A stretch of DNA of 64,000 nucleotides, taken from Georgenia sp. EYE_87 (lineage in GTDB: Bacteria; Actinomycetota; Actinomycetes; Actinomycetales; Actinomycetaceae). Below the pieces are notes generated by a model, which was given only the letters and a program-made list of their open reading frames with translations, did not search any database and was not told the DNA's origin. Below are positions 24,548 to 33,640 of this stretch, in pieces. The DNA is taken from positions 1-64,000 of the forward strand of contig NZ_JAHXNL010000002.1 of the NCBI RefSeq assembly GCF_023148685.1, in the 5' to 3' direction. The translations under genes and the position numbers were made by a program. Numbering within the stretch: the first letter of the stretch is position 1; the number at the start of each line of letters is the position of its first letter.

Positions 24548-25371
24548 CAGTTGCTCCCCTCCGAGCGCACGGTGCGCTTCTCGATCCGCTTCTCGATGCC
24601 CGGGCCCACCTCGACCACGCGGTGGACGTAGATCCCGGGCAGGTGCACCTCGTCCGGGTCGATCGCGCCCGGCTCGACCAGCTCCTCGACCTGGGCGATG
24701 CAGACCCGGCCGGCCGTCGCGGCCAGCGGGTTGAAGTTCCGCGCCGCCTTGTTGAACACGAGGTTCCCGTGCCGGTCGCCGCGCAGCGCGTGCACCAGGG
24801 CGAAGTCGGTGGCGATCGCCTCCTCGAGCACGAACTCCCGGTCCTGCCCGCGCACCGAGAAGGTGCGCACCTCCTTGACCGGGGACGCCTTGGCCACCCC
24901 GCCGGCGCCGTCGTACCGGCGCGGCAGCCCGCCCTCGGCCACCTGCGTGCCCACCCCCGTGGTGGTGAAGAACGCCGCGATGCCGGACCCGCCCGCCCGC
25001 AGCTTCTCCGCCAGCGTGCCCTGAGGGGTCAGCTCGACCTCCAGCTCCCCGGAGAGGAACTGCCGCTCGAACTCCTTGTTCTCGCCCACGTAGGAGGCGG
25101 TCATCTTGGCCAGCCGGCCCGCGCGCAGCAGGATCCCCAGCCCCCAGTCGTCGACACCGCAGTTGTTCGACACCACCGACAGGTTGCTCGCGCCCTGCGC
25201 CAGCAGCGCCTCGATCAGCGCCATCGGGTTGCCCGACAGCCCGAACCCGCCGACCGCGAGCGAGGCGCCGTCGGGAATGTCCGCCACCGCCTCGGCCGCC
25301 GAGGCCACCACCTTGTCCAGGCCGGGCGACGTGCCGGCCCGGCTCGTGGCGTTCACTGTTCCGCTGGTCAT
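24547..25371 (-). CDS. scoA: CoA-transferase subunit A (3-oxoacid CoA-transferase)
   Basis: A 274-residue protein. The [20 protein letters not shown] block, [32 protein letters not shown] and [21 protein letters not shown], followed by [19 protein letters not shown] and [20 protein letters not shown], are characteristic of the A subunit. It binds the CoA substrate; catalysis needs the Glu of subunit B. The stop of this gene overlaps the start of the B gene by 1 nt. A 67-bp gap upstream separates it from the AtoE-like permease gene, without an obvious promoter. Confidence 0.95.
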   Translation of the reverse strand: MTSGTVNATSRAGTSPGLDKVVASAAEAVADIPDGASLAVGGFGLSGNPMALIEALLAQGASNLSVVSNNCGVDDWGLGILLRAGRLAKMTASYVGENKEFERQFLSGELEVELTPQGTLAEKLRAGGSGIAAFFTTTGVGTQVAEGGLPRRYDGAGGVAKASPVKEVRTFSVRGQDREFVLEEAIATDFALVHALRGDRHGNLVFNKAARNFNPLAATAGRVCIAQVEELVEPGAIDPDEVHLPGIYVHRVVEVGPGIEKRIEKRTVRSEGSN

Positions 25372-25438
25372 GGTCTCTCCTTCGGGTGGATCTCTGGTCG
25401 GGTGGTGGGTCCGTGGGTCGGTCTCGGTCGGAGCGGGC

Positions 25439-26833
25439 TCAGCCGGCCCCGACGACGAGCAGGACGGCGGCGAAGACGGCGCCGGAGACGACGAGCGTGA
25501 CGGTCGTGTACCCCAGGATGTCCCGCATCTTCAGGCCGGCGATGGCCAGGAGCGGCAGGGCCCAGAAGGGCTGGATCATGTTCGTCCACTGGTCACCGTA
25601 GGCGACGGCCATGATCGGCACGGCCGGGTCGACGCCCAGGCGCGCGGCGGCGTCGAGCAGGATCGGTGCCTGGACGGCGAACTGCCCGCCGCCGGACGGG
25701 ACGAAGAAGTTCACGAGGCCCGCGGACAGCAGCGCCAGCACCCCGAAGGTCTGCGGGGTCGAGACGCTGACGAAGAAGTCCGAGACAACCGTGATGAGCC
25801 CGGTGGCCGTCATCATGCCCAGGATGCCCGCGTAGAGCGGGAACTGGAGCAGGATGTCACCGACGTTGGACGCGGCGTCCTTGACGAGGGCGGTCAGCTC
25901 GAAGGGGCTGCGCACGAGCAGCAGGATCAGCGCAAGGAACGACCAGTTGACGAAGTCGAGGGTGGGGGTGCCGCCACGGAGGACGTAGACCACCAGGTAG
26001 GCCGTCAGGGCGAGCCCGACGAGCGTGGTCAGGAAGCGGCTGGCGTCGAGCCGGTCAGCGGGAGTGACGACCTCCTCGTCGACCGCGACGCCCTGGTCCC
26101 GCGCGTCCACCTCCAGCTCGACGATCCGGTCGCCCCGGCGGGGCGCCACCAGCGCGAGGGCGACGGCGACGGCGAGGACGGTCGCGACCGCCGCCACGAC
26201 GTTCCAGGTGGAGAAGGTCGTCTCGCTGACGGGGATGGTCCTGCCCAGCTGCTCGGCGATGAACGACCCCTCGGTGGCCGCGGTGAGGGGGCCGGAGCCG
26301 GAGTACCCCATGTGCCACACGGCGAAGCCGGAGAAGCCGGCCGCCACGAGCATCGGGAAGTGCAGGCGCACGCCCCTCTCCCGCAGCTGCGCCGCGACCT
26401 CCTTGGCGAGCAGCGCGCCGACGACGAGGCCGAGGCCCCACTGCAGGAGGGAGGCGACGGCGGCGACGAGGAAGACGAAGACGTAGGCCTGGAGCGGCGT
26501 GCGGGGCAGACCGCCGAGCCGGGCCAGCAGGCGGCGCATCGGCCGGGTGTTGGCGAGCATGTGGCCGAGCAGCAGGATCAGCGCCATCTGGGTCATGAAC
26601 GCCAGCAGGCCCGCAAGGCCGTCGCCCCAGCCGACTAGCACGTCCACCGGTCCGGCGTCCGTGAGCACGAGCGCCATGAGGGCCACGATGACCGTCAGGA
26701 CGATGGCGAAGACCAGCGCGCTGGGGATGAACCGCTCCACCAGCGTGTTGACCGGCCGCATGACGCGGGTGAACGGGTTGCGCGAGCCCGACCGGTCCTC
26801 GGTCTCGCGGGACTTCTGGCTGACTGAAGACAT
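25439..26833 (-). CDS. atoE: AtoE-type short-chain fatty acid permease
   Basis: A 464-residue protein with about twelve hydrophobic segments. Family marks are RVMRPVNTLVERFIPSALVF at the N-terminus, QWGLGLVVGALLAKEVA near residue 130 and GYSGSGPLTAATEG. Later come FPLYAGILGMMTATGLI, FFVPSGGGQFAVQAPIL and QPFWALPLLAIAGLKMRDIL near the end. AtoE imports acetoacetate and short-chain fatty acids such as butyrate. It heads the AtoE-ScoA-ScoB-thiolase unit. The loop with DQGVAVDEEVVTPADRLD is cytoplasmic and acidic. The ATG at 26833 has only a weak ribosome site. Confidence 0.93.
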   Translation of the reverse strand: MSSVSQKSRETEDRSGSRNPFTRVMRPVNTLVERFIPSALVFAIVLTVIVALMALVLTDAGPVDVLVGWGDGLAGLLAFMTQMALILLLGHMLANTRPMRRLLARLGGLPRTPLQAYVFVFLVAAVASLLQWGLGLVVGALLAKEVAAQLRERGVRLHFPMLVAAGFSGFAVWHMGYSGSGPLTAATEGSFIAEQLGRTIPVSETTFSTWNVVAAVATVLAVAVALALVAPRRGDRIVELEVDARDQGVAVDEEVVTPADRLDASRFLTTLVGLALTAYLVVYVLRGGTPTLDFVNWSFLALILLLVRSPFELTALVKDAASNVGDILLQFPLYAGILGMMTATGLITVVSDFFVSVSTPQTFGVLALLSAGLVNFFVPSGGGQFAVQAPILLDAAARLGVDPAVPIMAVAYGDQWTNMIQPFWALPLLAIAGLKMRDILGYTTVTLVVSGAVFAAVLLVVGAG

Positions 26834-26916
26834 GGAGGAGCTACCCCTTGCTGCACCGTTGAATCAGGGCGGCGGGCGCCGGTCGGGCGCCGCGCGACGT
26901 GGTCGGTCCCGTTCCT

Positions 26917-26937
26917 ACCAGATTCGGCCGGTCTGGT
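26917..26937. promoter_or_regulatory. inverted repeat upstream of the AtoE-type operon
   Basis: ACCAGA-N9-TCTGGT, a perfect 6-bp inverted repeat, lies 84-104 nt before the atoE start and 11 nt from the stop of the neighbouring hydrolase gene. It is a candidate operator; the binding protein is unknown, and a TetR gene lies 1.7 kb away. Confidence 0.45.
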
Positions 26938-26947
26938 CGGGTATCTG

Positions 26948-27850
26948 TCACCACGGTGAGACCTCCGCGCTGGGCGTCCTGACCCGGTCGGCGACGGCGG
27001 CGGCGCCCGCGGGCCCCATGACGATCGTGTAGTGGTTGACGTCCGGCACCTCGGCGGTGGTGATGGGCAGCCGCGCCGCCCACCGGGCCACGTGCTCGGC
27101 GGTGTACAGCGGGTCGCCGTCGAGCAGGCCGCGGGGGGCGCGCAGGAACAGCGTGGGCGTCGCGAGCGCCTCGAGCGCGGGGAGCAGGGACTCGCCCGTC
27201 ACGAGCTCACGCTGGTCCCCGGTGACCGCCTCGAGGCGCGACGACGGCCGCCAGGTGCCGTCGGCCGGCTCGAGGTCGTAGTCGAAGTACTCGCCGAGCC
27301 GCTCGGAGAGGTGACCGACGAACGCGGGGTGCCGGCGCCAGAAGTCGCGGTAGGCCTCGTGGTCCTCGAACGTCATCGCCAGGCGCGCGGCCGCCGGCCC
27401 GAGCACCGCCCGCATGAGCTCGTCCGGGTCGGCCCCGGCGGGCACCTCCAGCGGCAGGCCGCCGTCCACGAGCACCAGGGACTCCACCAGCTCGCCGTGC
27501 CGGTGCGCCAGCACGGCGGACGCGAAGGCGCCCATCGAGTGGCCGACGACGACGACCGGGCCCGTGCCCAGGTGGCGGAGGACCGCCGCGAGGTCGTCCG
27601 CGTGCCGCGCCATCCCGAACGGGCCGGGGAGGGCGTTGCTCCGCCCGCGCCCGCGCAGGTCCGGCGCCACCACGCGCACCCCGGGGAGGGCGTCGACGAG
27701 GTAGGTCCAGGCGAGGTGCGTGGCCGTGATGCCGTGGACCGCCAGGACGGTGGGCGCGCCCGGCCCCGGGACCACCGGTTCCCACACCCCCGCCCGCAGC
27801 GTGCCGCCGTCGACGGGGACGTCGACCGTGCCGTAGGTGTGCGCGCTCAT
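26948..27850 (-). CDS. alpha/beta hydrolase of the ketone-body cluster
   Basis: A 300-residue protein starting MSAHTYGTVDVPVDGGTLRA. The fold marks are TVLAVHGITATHLAWTYLV, VVAPDLRGRGRSNALPGP, the elbow VVVGHSMGAFASAVLA, LVESLVLVDGG, and the C-terminal LPITTAEVPDVNHYTIVMGP with the His. The enzyme could hydrolyse 3-hydroxyacid esters or oligomers, or lactones, in keeping with its neighbours; that is inferred only from context. It is the last gene of the long minus-strand operon, and its start overlaps the stop of the SDR gene by 4 nt. Confidence 0.9.
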   Translation of the reverse strand: MSAHTYGTVDVPVDGGTLRAGVWEPVVPGPGAPTVLAVHGITATHLAWTYLVDALPGVRVVAPDLRGRGRSNALPGPFGMARHADDLAAVLRHLGTGPVVVVGHSMGAFASAVLAHRHGELVESLVLVDGGLPLEVPAGADPDELMRAVLGPAAARLAMTFEDHEAYRDFWRRHPAFVGHLSERLGEYFDYDLEPADGTWRPSSRLEAVTGDQRELVTGESLLPALEALATPTLFLRAPRGLLDGDPLYTAEHVARWAARLPITTAEVPDVNHYTIVMGPAGAAAVADRVRTPSAEVSPW

Positions 27851-28602
27851 CGGGCGTGCCACCCCCCGTCCAGGGTGTAGGAGGAGCCGGTCGCCATGCC
27901 GGCGTCGGGGCCGGTCAGCCAGCCGACCAGGGAGGCGACCTCGCCCGGCTCGACCATCCGCTTGACCGACTGCTCGACGAGGAGGACCTTCTCGAGGACC
28001 TCCTCCTGGGTGATGCCGTGGGTGCGCGCCTGGTCGGCGATCTGGCGCTCCACGAGAGCGGTGCGGACGTAGCCGGGGTTGACGCAGTTGCTGGTGACCC
28101 CACGCGCCGCCCCCTCGAGGGCCGTGACCTTGTTCAACCCCTCGAGCGCGTGCTTGGCCGTCACGTAGGCCGACTTGTAGGGCGAGGCGATCAGCCCGTG
28201 GACCGAGGAGATGTTGACCACGCGCCCCCAGCCGCGGGCGTACATGTGGGGCAGCGCCGCGCGTACCAGGAGGAACGGGGCCTCGACCATGATTCGCTGG
28301 ATCCGGCGGAAGTCCGCCGGGTCGAACTCCTCGATGGGCCGAACCACCTGGATGCCGGCGTTGTTGACGAGGACGTCGGCCTCGAGGGCGAGGTCGTCGA
28401 GGCCCGCCGTGTCGTCGAGGTCGACCACCCAGGTCTCGCCGCCGGTCTCGGCGGCGACGGCGGAGGCGGCGGCCTCGTCGCGGTCCGCCACGACGACGTG
28501 GGCACCGCGGGCGGCGAGCTCGCGCACGCACGCGGCGCCGATGCCGTTCCCGCCGCCGGTGACCACCGCGCGCCGGCCGGCGAGGGTTGGTTCTGGGCTC
28601 AT
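27847..28602 (-). CDS. 3-hydroxybutyrate dehydrogenase-like SDR
   Basis: A 251-residue SDR starting MSPEPTLAGRRAVVTGGGNG. It has TGGGNGIGAACVREL, the NNAGIQVVRPIEEF block with an unusual long helix, NISSVHGLIASPYKSAYVTA with the catalytic Ser and Tyr (S-A-Y-V-T-A-K), and CVNPGYVRTALVERQIADQA. The QIADQA helix and the K-R-M segment after it (VEQSVKRMVEPGEVA) resemble bacterial 3-hydroxybutyrate dehydrogenase (BdhA), which oxidises 3-hydroxybutyrate to acetoacetate. The adjacent CoA-transferase and thiolase genes would then complete degradation to acetyl-CoA. The gene overlaps both neighbours by 4 nt. Confidence 0.85.
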   Translation of the reverse strand: MSPEPTLAGRRAVVTGGGNGIGAACVRELAARGAHVVVADRDEAAASAVAAETGGETWVVDLDDTAGLDDLALEADVLVNNAGIQVVRPIEEFDPADFRRIQRIMVEAPFLLVRAALPHMYARGWGRVVNISSVHGLIASPYKSAYVTAKHALEGLNKVTALEGAARGVTSNCVNPGYVRTALVERQIADQARTHGITQEEVLEKVLLVEQSVKRMVEPGEVASLVGWLTGPDAGMATGSSYTLDGGWHAR

Positions 28603-29324
28603 CGTCGTTCTCCTCCGGGGGACAGGGCGCGTTCGACCAGGCGCATGGTGGCGTCGAAGACGTCGGGCGGGAGGCCCGGGGTACGGGGCGGGCTGCCGGG
28701 GGCGTCGGCTCCGGGGACGCGGGCCGCACCGCCGTCGAGGGCCGCACTGCCGTCGAGGGCCGCACTGCCGGGCGCCGCACTGCCGGGGGCCGCTCCGCCG
28801 TCGCGGTCCCACAGGACCCAGCGCATGCCGACGAGCTCGCCGATGCCCATGAGCGCCCACGCGGCGACCTCGGGGTCGACCTCGGCGGCCAGCTCGCCGC
28901 GCTCCTTGGCGGCGACCAGACCGGCGACGTACCCGCGTGCGATGGTCTCGTAGTGCATGTGCAGCACGTCCGGCGCGACGAACTCGGCCTGGCGCATGAT
29001 CCGGTACAGGGCCGGGTTCTCGGCGGTGAACCGGAAGAACGCCCGGAACCCCGCCCGCTCGGCCTCCAGGCGGGCGGTCTCGACGCTGGAGGCCTCGAAC
29101 ATGGCCCGCCGGACCCGGCTGTTGAGGTCGCGGACGACCTCCTCGAAGATCGCCTGCTTGGAGTCGAAGTAGAGGTAGAACGTGCCCTGACCGACCTCGG
29201 CGGCCTCGGTGATCTTCACGATCGAGGCGTCGTGGTAACCCCGCTCGGCGAAGACGTCGGTGGCGACGGCGAGCAGGCGGGCCCGGGTGCGGGTGCCGCG
29301 CTCGGTGCGCGGGGCGGCGCTCAC
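28599..29324 (-). CDS. TetR-family transcriptional regulator
   Basis: A 241-residue regulator. The N-terminal helix-turn-helix is TRARLLAVATDVFAERGYHD, ASIVKITEAAEVGQGTFYLY, then FDSKQAIFEEVV, a classical TetR domain. The ligand domain includes FRFTAENPALYRIMRQAEFV, as in regulators of fatty-acid or short-acid genes. Between this domain and the last helix there is a repeat-rich insert (GSAAPGSAALDGSAALDG) encoded by tandem DNA repeats. It lies inside the operon it may regulate, between the acyl-CoA ligase and SDR genes with 4-nt overlaps. A candidate palindrome (ACCTGA-N8-TCAGGT) lies at 35746-35765 before the first gene of the block. Confidence 0.93.
   Translation of the reverse strand: MSAAPRTERGTRTRARLLAVATDVFAERGYHDASIVKITEAAEVGQGTFYLYFDSKQAIFEEVVRDLNSRVRRAMFEASSVETARLEAERAGFRAFFRFTAENPALYRIMRQAEFVAPDVLHMHYETIARGYVAGLVAAKERGELAAEVDPEVAAWALMGIGELVGMRWVLWDRDGGAAPGSAAPGSAALDGSAALDGGAARVPGADAPGSPPRTPGLPPDVFDATMRLVERALSPGGERR
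28723..28795. repeat. 18-bp tandem repeats inside the TetR gene
   Basis: Two full 18-bp units (GCCGCACYGCCGTCGAGG, at 28723-28740 and 28741-28758) are followed by shortened GCCGCACTGCCGGG units. The region codes a Gly/Ala/Ser/Pro-rich linker, and because the full unit is a multiple of three it can change length without a frameshift. Confidence 0.8.
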
Positions 29325-30871
29325 GGTCGCACCTCCCGCAGGGCGCCCCGGCGCACCTTGTGCAGGGCGGTGCGCGGCAGGGACTCGACGAAGGTGACGC
29401 TGCGCGGGGCCTTGAAGCTGGCCAGGTGGCGGCGGGCGTGGGCGAGCAGCCCGTCGGCGTCCACCCCGGACCCGGCGGCCCGGACGACGAAGGCGTGCCC
29501 CACCTCGCCCCAGCGCGGGTCGGGGATGCCGACGACGGCGACGTCGACGACCTCCGGGTGCGTGGCGAGCGCGGCCTCGACCTCCGCGGGGGAGATGTTC
29601 TCGCCGCCGCTGATGTAGATGTCCGTGAGCCGGTCGACCACGTGGAAGTACCCCTCGGCGTCGCGCTCGACGAGGTCCCCGGTGCGCAGCCAGCCGTCCC
29701 GGAGGGCCTCGGCGGTGGCGTCCGGGTCGCGGAAGTACCCGGCGAAGACGGCCGGGCCGCGCACCAGCAGCTCACCGCGGGCCGGCCCGTGGAGCAGGCG
29801 CCCGGTCTCGGGGTCGGCGACCGCCACGTCCACGTGCGGGTAGGGCTTGCCCACGGAGCCGACGTGGTCCAGGGCGTGCGCCGGGGGCAGGGCGAGCACG
29901 TTGGGGGAGGCCTCGGTCAGGCCGTACCCCTGGATGATCCGCACGCCGCGGTCGTGCCAGGTGCGCAGCAGCGGCTCGGGCATCGGCGCCCCGCCGACGA
30001 TCGCGTGGGTCAGGCCGGTCAGGTCCGCGTCCGCGAAGGCGGGCAGCTCGGCCAGGCGCTGGTACGTCGTCGGGACGCCCATCATCGTGGTGACGCGGCG
30101 GCCGGCGACGAGCTCGAGGACCGCGGCCGGGTCGAAGTCGGACTGGAGGACGACGGTGGCGCCGGACCACCACGCCAGCAGCGGCTGGACGTTCCAGCCG
30201 CCCACGTGGAACTGGGGCAGCACCGACAGCACGACGTCCTGCCCGGTCATGCCGGTGGCGCCGCCGAGGGAGAGGTTGGTCCAGAAGCAGTTCTCGTGCG
30301 TGAGCAGCGCGCCGCGCGGCGCCCGGGCGGTGCCGGAGGTGTAGATGAGCAGCAGCGGGTCGTCGTCGCGCACGCAGCGCGCCGGTCCCGGCGGGGTCCC
30401 GTCGGGCCGGGCGGGACCGGGCACGTGCTGCTCGACGCCGTCGGCCCCGAGCAGCTCCACCGGCGGGGCCACGTCGAGCTGGGCGAGCGCGGCGCGGGCG
30501 TCCCCGGCGAGGCCGGCCTGGACCGCGACCAGCGCCGGCCGGGCGTGGCGGAGCTGGTAGGCGAGCTCCTCGGGCGCGAGGCGCCAGGACATCGGCGCGA
30601 GGACCAGCCCGGCCTTGGCGCAGGCGAAGAGGAGCACCACGTGGTCGGTGGAGTTGCGGGTGAGGGTGGCGATGCGGTCCCCGGGCACGTACCCGGCCCG
30701 CACGAGCCGCTCGGCGAGGGCGCTCGCCCGCGCGTCGAGCTCGGCGTAGGTGGTCGCGACCCCCTCGTGCTCGACGGCGACCTTGCCGGGCGTCAGGCGT
30801 GCCCGGTCGCTCGTCCAGCGGCCCAGGGTGTGGCGCCCGGGCTCGTCGCAGGCAGGAGGCAGCAGGCTCAC
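29321..30871 (-). CDS. acyl-CoA synthetase (AMP-binding)
   Basis: A 516-residue protein with a GTG start at 30871, which overlaps the stop of the permease gene by 4 nt. The P-loop reads YTSGTARAPRGALLTHENC, in which the usual T-x-x-P-K-G is R-A-P-R-G. Further motifs are GYGLTEASPNVLALPP, TGDLVERDAEGYFHVVDRLT, DIYISGGENISPAEVEAALA and the C-terminal Lys in LPRTALHKVRRGALR. The enzyme adenylates an organic acid and loads it on CoA. Its place after a Liv-type ABC importer suggests that it activates the imported acid; the substrate is unknown. The Lys-to-Arg change in the P-loop is noteworthy but conservative. Confidence 0.92.
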   Translation of the reverse strand: MSLLPPACDEPGRHTLGRWTSDRARLTPGKVAVEHEGVATTYAELDARASALAERLVRAGYVPGDRIATLTRNSTDHVVLLFACAKAGLVLAPMSWRLAPEELAYQLRHARPALVAVQAGLAGDARAALAQLDVAPPVELLGADGVEQHVPGPARPDGTPPGPARCVRDDDPLLLIYTSGTARAPRGALLTHENCFWTNLSLGGATGMTGQDVVLSVLPQFHVGGWNVQPLLAWWSGATVVLQSDFDPAAVLELVAGRRVTTMMGVPTTYQRLAELPAFADADLTGLTHAIVGGAPMPEPLLRTWHDRGVRIIQGYGLTEASPNVLALPPAHALDHVGSVGKPYPHVDVAVADPETGRLLHGPARGELLVRGPAVFAGYFRDPDATAEALRDGWLRTGDLVERDAEGYFHVVDRLTDIYISGGENISPAEVEAALATHPEVVDVAVVGIPDPRWGEVGHAFVVRAAGSGVDADGLLAHARRHLASFKAPRSVTFVESLPRTALHKVRRGALREVRP

Positions 30872-32046
30872 GCGAGCTCCTCGAGGCGGCGCCGCTCGGC
30901 GGCCTCCGCGGCGGTCTCCGTGTGCGAGCCCGCGGCGCGGGCCGGGCCGCGGCGGCGGCCGGTGAGCCGGGACGCGCCGCCCGCGATGCCGCCCGGCATG
31001 AACAGCACCACGAGGATGAACAGCACGCCGAGGATGAACGCGGGCTCGCTGAGCGGCACGTGCAGGAGGGTGGGGAGGGACTCGACGAGGTCGGAGCCGG
31101 CGAGGACGCTCAGGCGCTGGTCGAGCAGGGTGTAGACGACGGCGCCCATCACGGCGCCCCAGCGCGAGCCGACGCCGCCGAGCACCACCATGATCAGGGC
31201 CTGGATGGTGAAGTCGGCCGAGGTGATGGTGGGCACCGCCTGCGACTGCAGCAGCAGGTAGACCATGCCGACCACCGCCGCGAGCGAGCCGGCGATCACG
31301 AAGGTGAGCAGGCGGATGAGGTAGGGCGGCTGCCCGATGACCCGCACGCGCATCTCGTTCTCGCGGGTGGCCTCCACCACGTGGCCGGCCCGCGAGCGCT
31401 GCACCCAGGTGACGACGACGTACACGAGCACCAGCGTGGCGAGCGCGACCCAGAACATGTTGCGGGTGTTGACCACGCCGACGAGCGCGTCGGGCACGTG
31501 GGTGGTGGTCAGGCCGATGCCCTCCTCGCCGCCGGTGACACCGGCCGTGTTGCGCCGGGCCAGCACGTTCCCGGCCTGGGCGAACGCGAGGGTGACCATC
31601 GCGAAGGAGACGCCGGAGACCCGCAGGGAGACGGCGCCGACGACGGTGGCGAGCAGGATCGCGGCGACCAGGGCGAGCGCCCCGGCGAGCAGGAAGGGCA
31701 TGTCGGTGCGGTCGAGGAGGATCGCCAGTCCGTACGCGCCCGCCGCGAAGTACAGGGCGTGGCCGAAGCTGAGCATGCCGGCGACGCCGTAGAGCAGGTG
31801 GTAGCTCAGGGCCAGCGCGGCGAAGATCATGCACAGCGCCATCAGGTGCAGGCTGCCCGGCATGTACGTCGGCCCGGGCAGGACGCCGGGCAGCGGCAGG
31901 TTGAGCAGCGGCAGGCTCGCGGCGACGACGACGGCGACCGCGCCGACCAGCCAGCCGGGCACCCGGCGGCGTGCGCGCGCCGGCGTCCGCGGCGCGGGGC
32001 TGGCCTGCTGGGCCACGGGCGGCTTCGTGGAGGTGGGGGAGGTCAT
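30868..32046 (-). CDS. livM: Liv-type ABC transporter permease 2
   Basis: A 392-residue membrane protein. After a disordered N-terminal tail come about ten hydrophobic segments with the LivM hallmarks LSYHLLYGVAGMLSFGHALY, GVSFAMVTLAFAQAGNVLA, RAGHVVEATRENEMRVRVIG (the cytoplasmic loop contacting the ATPase) and DFTIQALIMVVLGGVGSRWG. The C-terminus ([17 protein letters not shown]) is a basic then acidic tail. With the partner permease it forms the pore of a hydrophobic-amino-acid-transporter (HAAT) importer, which in other bacteria also carries amides, urea or organic acids. It is coupled by 4-nt overlaps to its neighbours. Confidence 0.93.
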   Translation of the reverse strand: MTSPTSTKPPVAQQASPAPRTPARARRRVPGWLVGAVAVVVAASLPLLNLPLPGVLPGPTYMPGSLHLMALCMIFAALALSYHLLYGVAGMLSFGHALYFAAGAYGLAILLDRTDMPFLLAGALALVAAILLATVVGAVSLRVSGVSFAMVTLAFAQAGNVLARRNTAGVTGGEEGIGLTTTHVPDALVGVVNTRNMFWVALATLVLVYVVVTWVQRSRAGHVVEATRENEMRVRVIGQPPYLIRLLTFVIAGSLAAVVGMVYLLLQSQAVPTITSADFTIQALIMVVLGGVGSRWGAVMGAVVYTLLDQRLSVLAGSDLVESLPTLLHVPLSEPAFILGVLFILVVLFMPGGIAGGASRLTGRRRGPARAAGSHTETAAEAAERRRLEELA

Positions 32047-32918
32047 GCTGCCTTGGCTCCCATCAGTCCGGACGGGCGGACGAGCAGGACGACGGCGAGG
32101 GCGAGCACCGCGATGAGGTCGCCGACGCCCCAGTAGTAGTTGGCGAACTGCTGCGGGATCGCGACGATCACCGCGGCGACGGCGGCGCCGCCGAGGGAGC
32201 CCAGGCCGCCGATCACGGTGACGATGAACGCGAAGATCAGCAAGGTCTGGCCCAGGTGGGCGGAGACGTAGCCGTAGTACTGGGAGGCGAGCACGCCACC
32301 CAGGCCGGCCGCGGCACCGCCGATGGAGAAGACCAGCGTGAACGACTTGCGCACGTCGATGCCCAGCGCGGTGACCATCGAGCGGTTCTCCACCCCGGCC
32401 CGGATGATCAGGCCGTAGCGGGTGTGCCGGAGGAAGAGCACGAGGGCGGCGAGGACGGCGCCCGCGACCGCGATGGCGAGAAACCGGTTGTTCGGGATGC
32501 GGGCGCCGGCGATCTCCGTCGTCTGCGCCATCCAGGCCGGGCCGGAGATGAAGATGGCGTCGGTGCCCCAGAAGCCCTCGAAGAGCGCCACGCCGACCAG
32601 GCCGAGCCCGACGGTGACGAGCACCTGCTCGATGTGCCGGTTGTAGAGCGGCCGGATGAGCAGCAGCTCGGTCAGGGCGGCGACCGCGGCCCCGGCGAGC
32701 GCGCCGACCACCATGGCGAGGAGGAACCCGGTCCACGTGCTCGGGTCCAGCCGGCGGGCCACCTCCCAGCCGATGAACGCGCCGAGGGAGAGGAAGACCC
32801 CGTGGGCGAAGTTGAGCACGCCCATCAGCCCGTAGATCAGCGAGAGTCCGGACGCCACCAGGAAGTACAGGGCCCCCAGGCCGAGGCCGGTGACCAGCAG
32901 CAGGACGATGGTGCTCAC
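32043..32918 (-). CDS. livH: Liv-type ABC transporter permease 1
   Basis: A 291-residue membrane protein with a GTG start. LivH motifs are GLSLIYGLMGVLNFAHGVF, RYGLIIRAGVENRSMVTALG (the coupling loop) and FGIDV-like Lys-rich turns, and IVTVIGGLGSLGGAAVAAVI near the C-terminus. It pairs with the permease encoded next to it. The gene overlaps the LivF-like ATPase gene and the LivM-like gene by 4 nt each, so all transporter parts should be translated together. Confidence 0.93.
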   Translation of the reverse strand: MSTIVLLLVTGLGLGALYFLVASGLSLIYGLMGVLNFAHGVFLSLGAFIGWEVARRLDPSTWTGFLLAMVVGALAGAAVAALTELLLIRPLYNRHIEQVLVTVGLGLVGVALFEGFWGTDAIFISGPAWMAQTTEIAGARIPNNRFLAIAVAGAVLAALVLFLRHTRYGLIIRAGVENRSMVTALGIDVRKSFTLVFSIGGAAAGLGGVLASQYYGYVSAHLGQTLLIFAFIVTVIGGLGSLGGAAVAAVIVAIPQQFANYYWGVGDLIAVLALAVVLLVRPSGLMGAKAA

Positions 32919-33640
32919 TTGGCTCCCTCCGGGGCCGGGGTGGTCTCGGCGTGGACGCCGAGGAGCCGGTGAACGGCCTCCTCGTCATCGAGCAGGGAAC
33001 GGGCGTCGCCGGTGTGGACCACCGTGCCGGCGTCGATGACGACGACGTCCTGGGCCAGGCGTTCGATGACCGGCAGATTCTGCTCCACCAGGAGGATCGG
33101 CACCGTGCGGGCGGCCTCCTCGAGCGCCTCGGCGACCTCGGTGACGATCTTCGGCGCCAGGCCCTTGGTGGGCTCGTCCACCAGCAGCAGCCGGTTGGTG
33201 TTGAGGAGGGCGCGCGCGAGGGACAGCATCTGCTGCTGCCCGCCGGAGAGCGTGCCGGCCCGCTGGCCGCCGCGGCGCACGAGGTCGGGGAAGAGCGCCT
33301 CGACGAGCTCGCGGCGCGGCTTCGCGTCACGTTCGGCCAGGCGCAGGTTCTCGGCGACGGTCAGGCCGGCGAAGACCTCGCGGTCCTCGGGTACGTACCC
33401 GATGCCGCGGCGGACGATCCGGTGGGTGTCCTCGCGGTCGATGCGGTGCCCGTCGAACTCCACACGGCCGGCGCGTCCGATCAGGCCCATGACCGCCTTC
33501 ATCGTGGAGGTCTTGCCCACGCCGTTGCGGCCCAGGACGGCGGTCACGCCGGTCCCCGGGACGGAGAAGGTCACGTCCTCGACGACCAGCTGGCCGTTGA
33601 TGGTGGCGGAGAGGTGCTCGACCTCGAGGATCGCGCTCAC
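32915..33640 (-). CDS. livF: Liv-type ABC transporter ATPase F
   Basis: A 241-residue ABC ATPase with a GTG start. Walker A is GRNGVGKTSTMK near residue 37, the Q-loop/LivF-specific GYVPEDREVFAGLTVAENLR follows, the signature is LSGGQQQMLSLARAL and Walker B is LLLVDEPTKGLAPKI. The VPEDRE-F block distinguishes LivF from LivG. It powers the importer together with the LivG-like subunit. The upstream livG stop overlaps its start by 4 nt. Confidence 0.95.
   Translation of the reverse strand: MSAILEVEHLSATINGQLVVEDVTFSVPGTGVTAVLGRNGVGKTSTMKAVMGLIGRAGRVEFDGHRIDREDTHRIVRRGIGYVPEDREVFAGLTVAENLRLAERDAKPRRELVEALFPDLVRRGGQRAGTLSGGQQQMLSLARALLNTNRLLLVDEPTKGLAPKIVTEVAEALEEAARTVPILLVEQNLPVIERLAQDVVVIDAGTVVHTGDARSLLDDEEAVHRLLGVHAETTPAPEGAK

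Noticed and set aside
26834-26947. TGTGA-N6-TCACA-type CRP site before atoE
   Set aside because: Only partial matches such as TGTCACCACGGTGAG occur; the palindrome found there is ACCAGA-N9-TCTGGT.
28723-28795. CRISPR or transposon ends in the TetR gene
   Set aside because: Contiguous 18-bp units without spacers, no terminal inverted repeats and no transposase.
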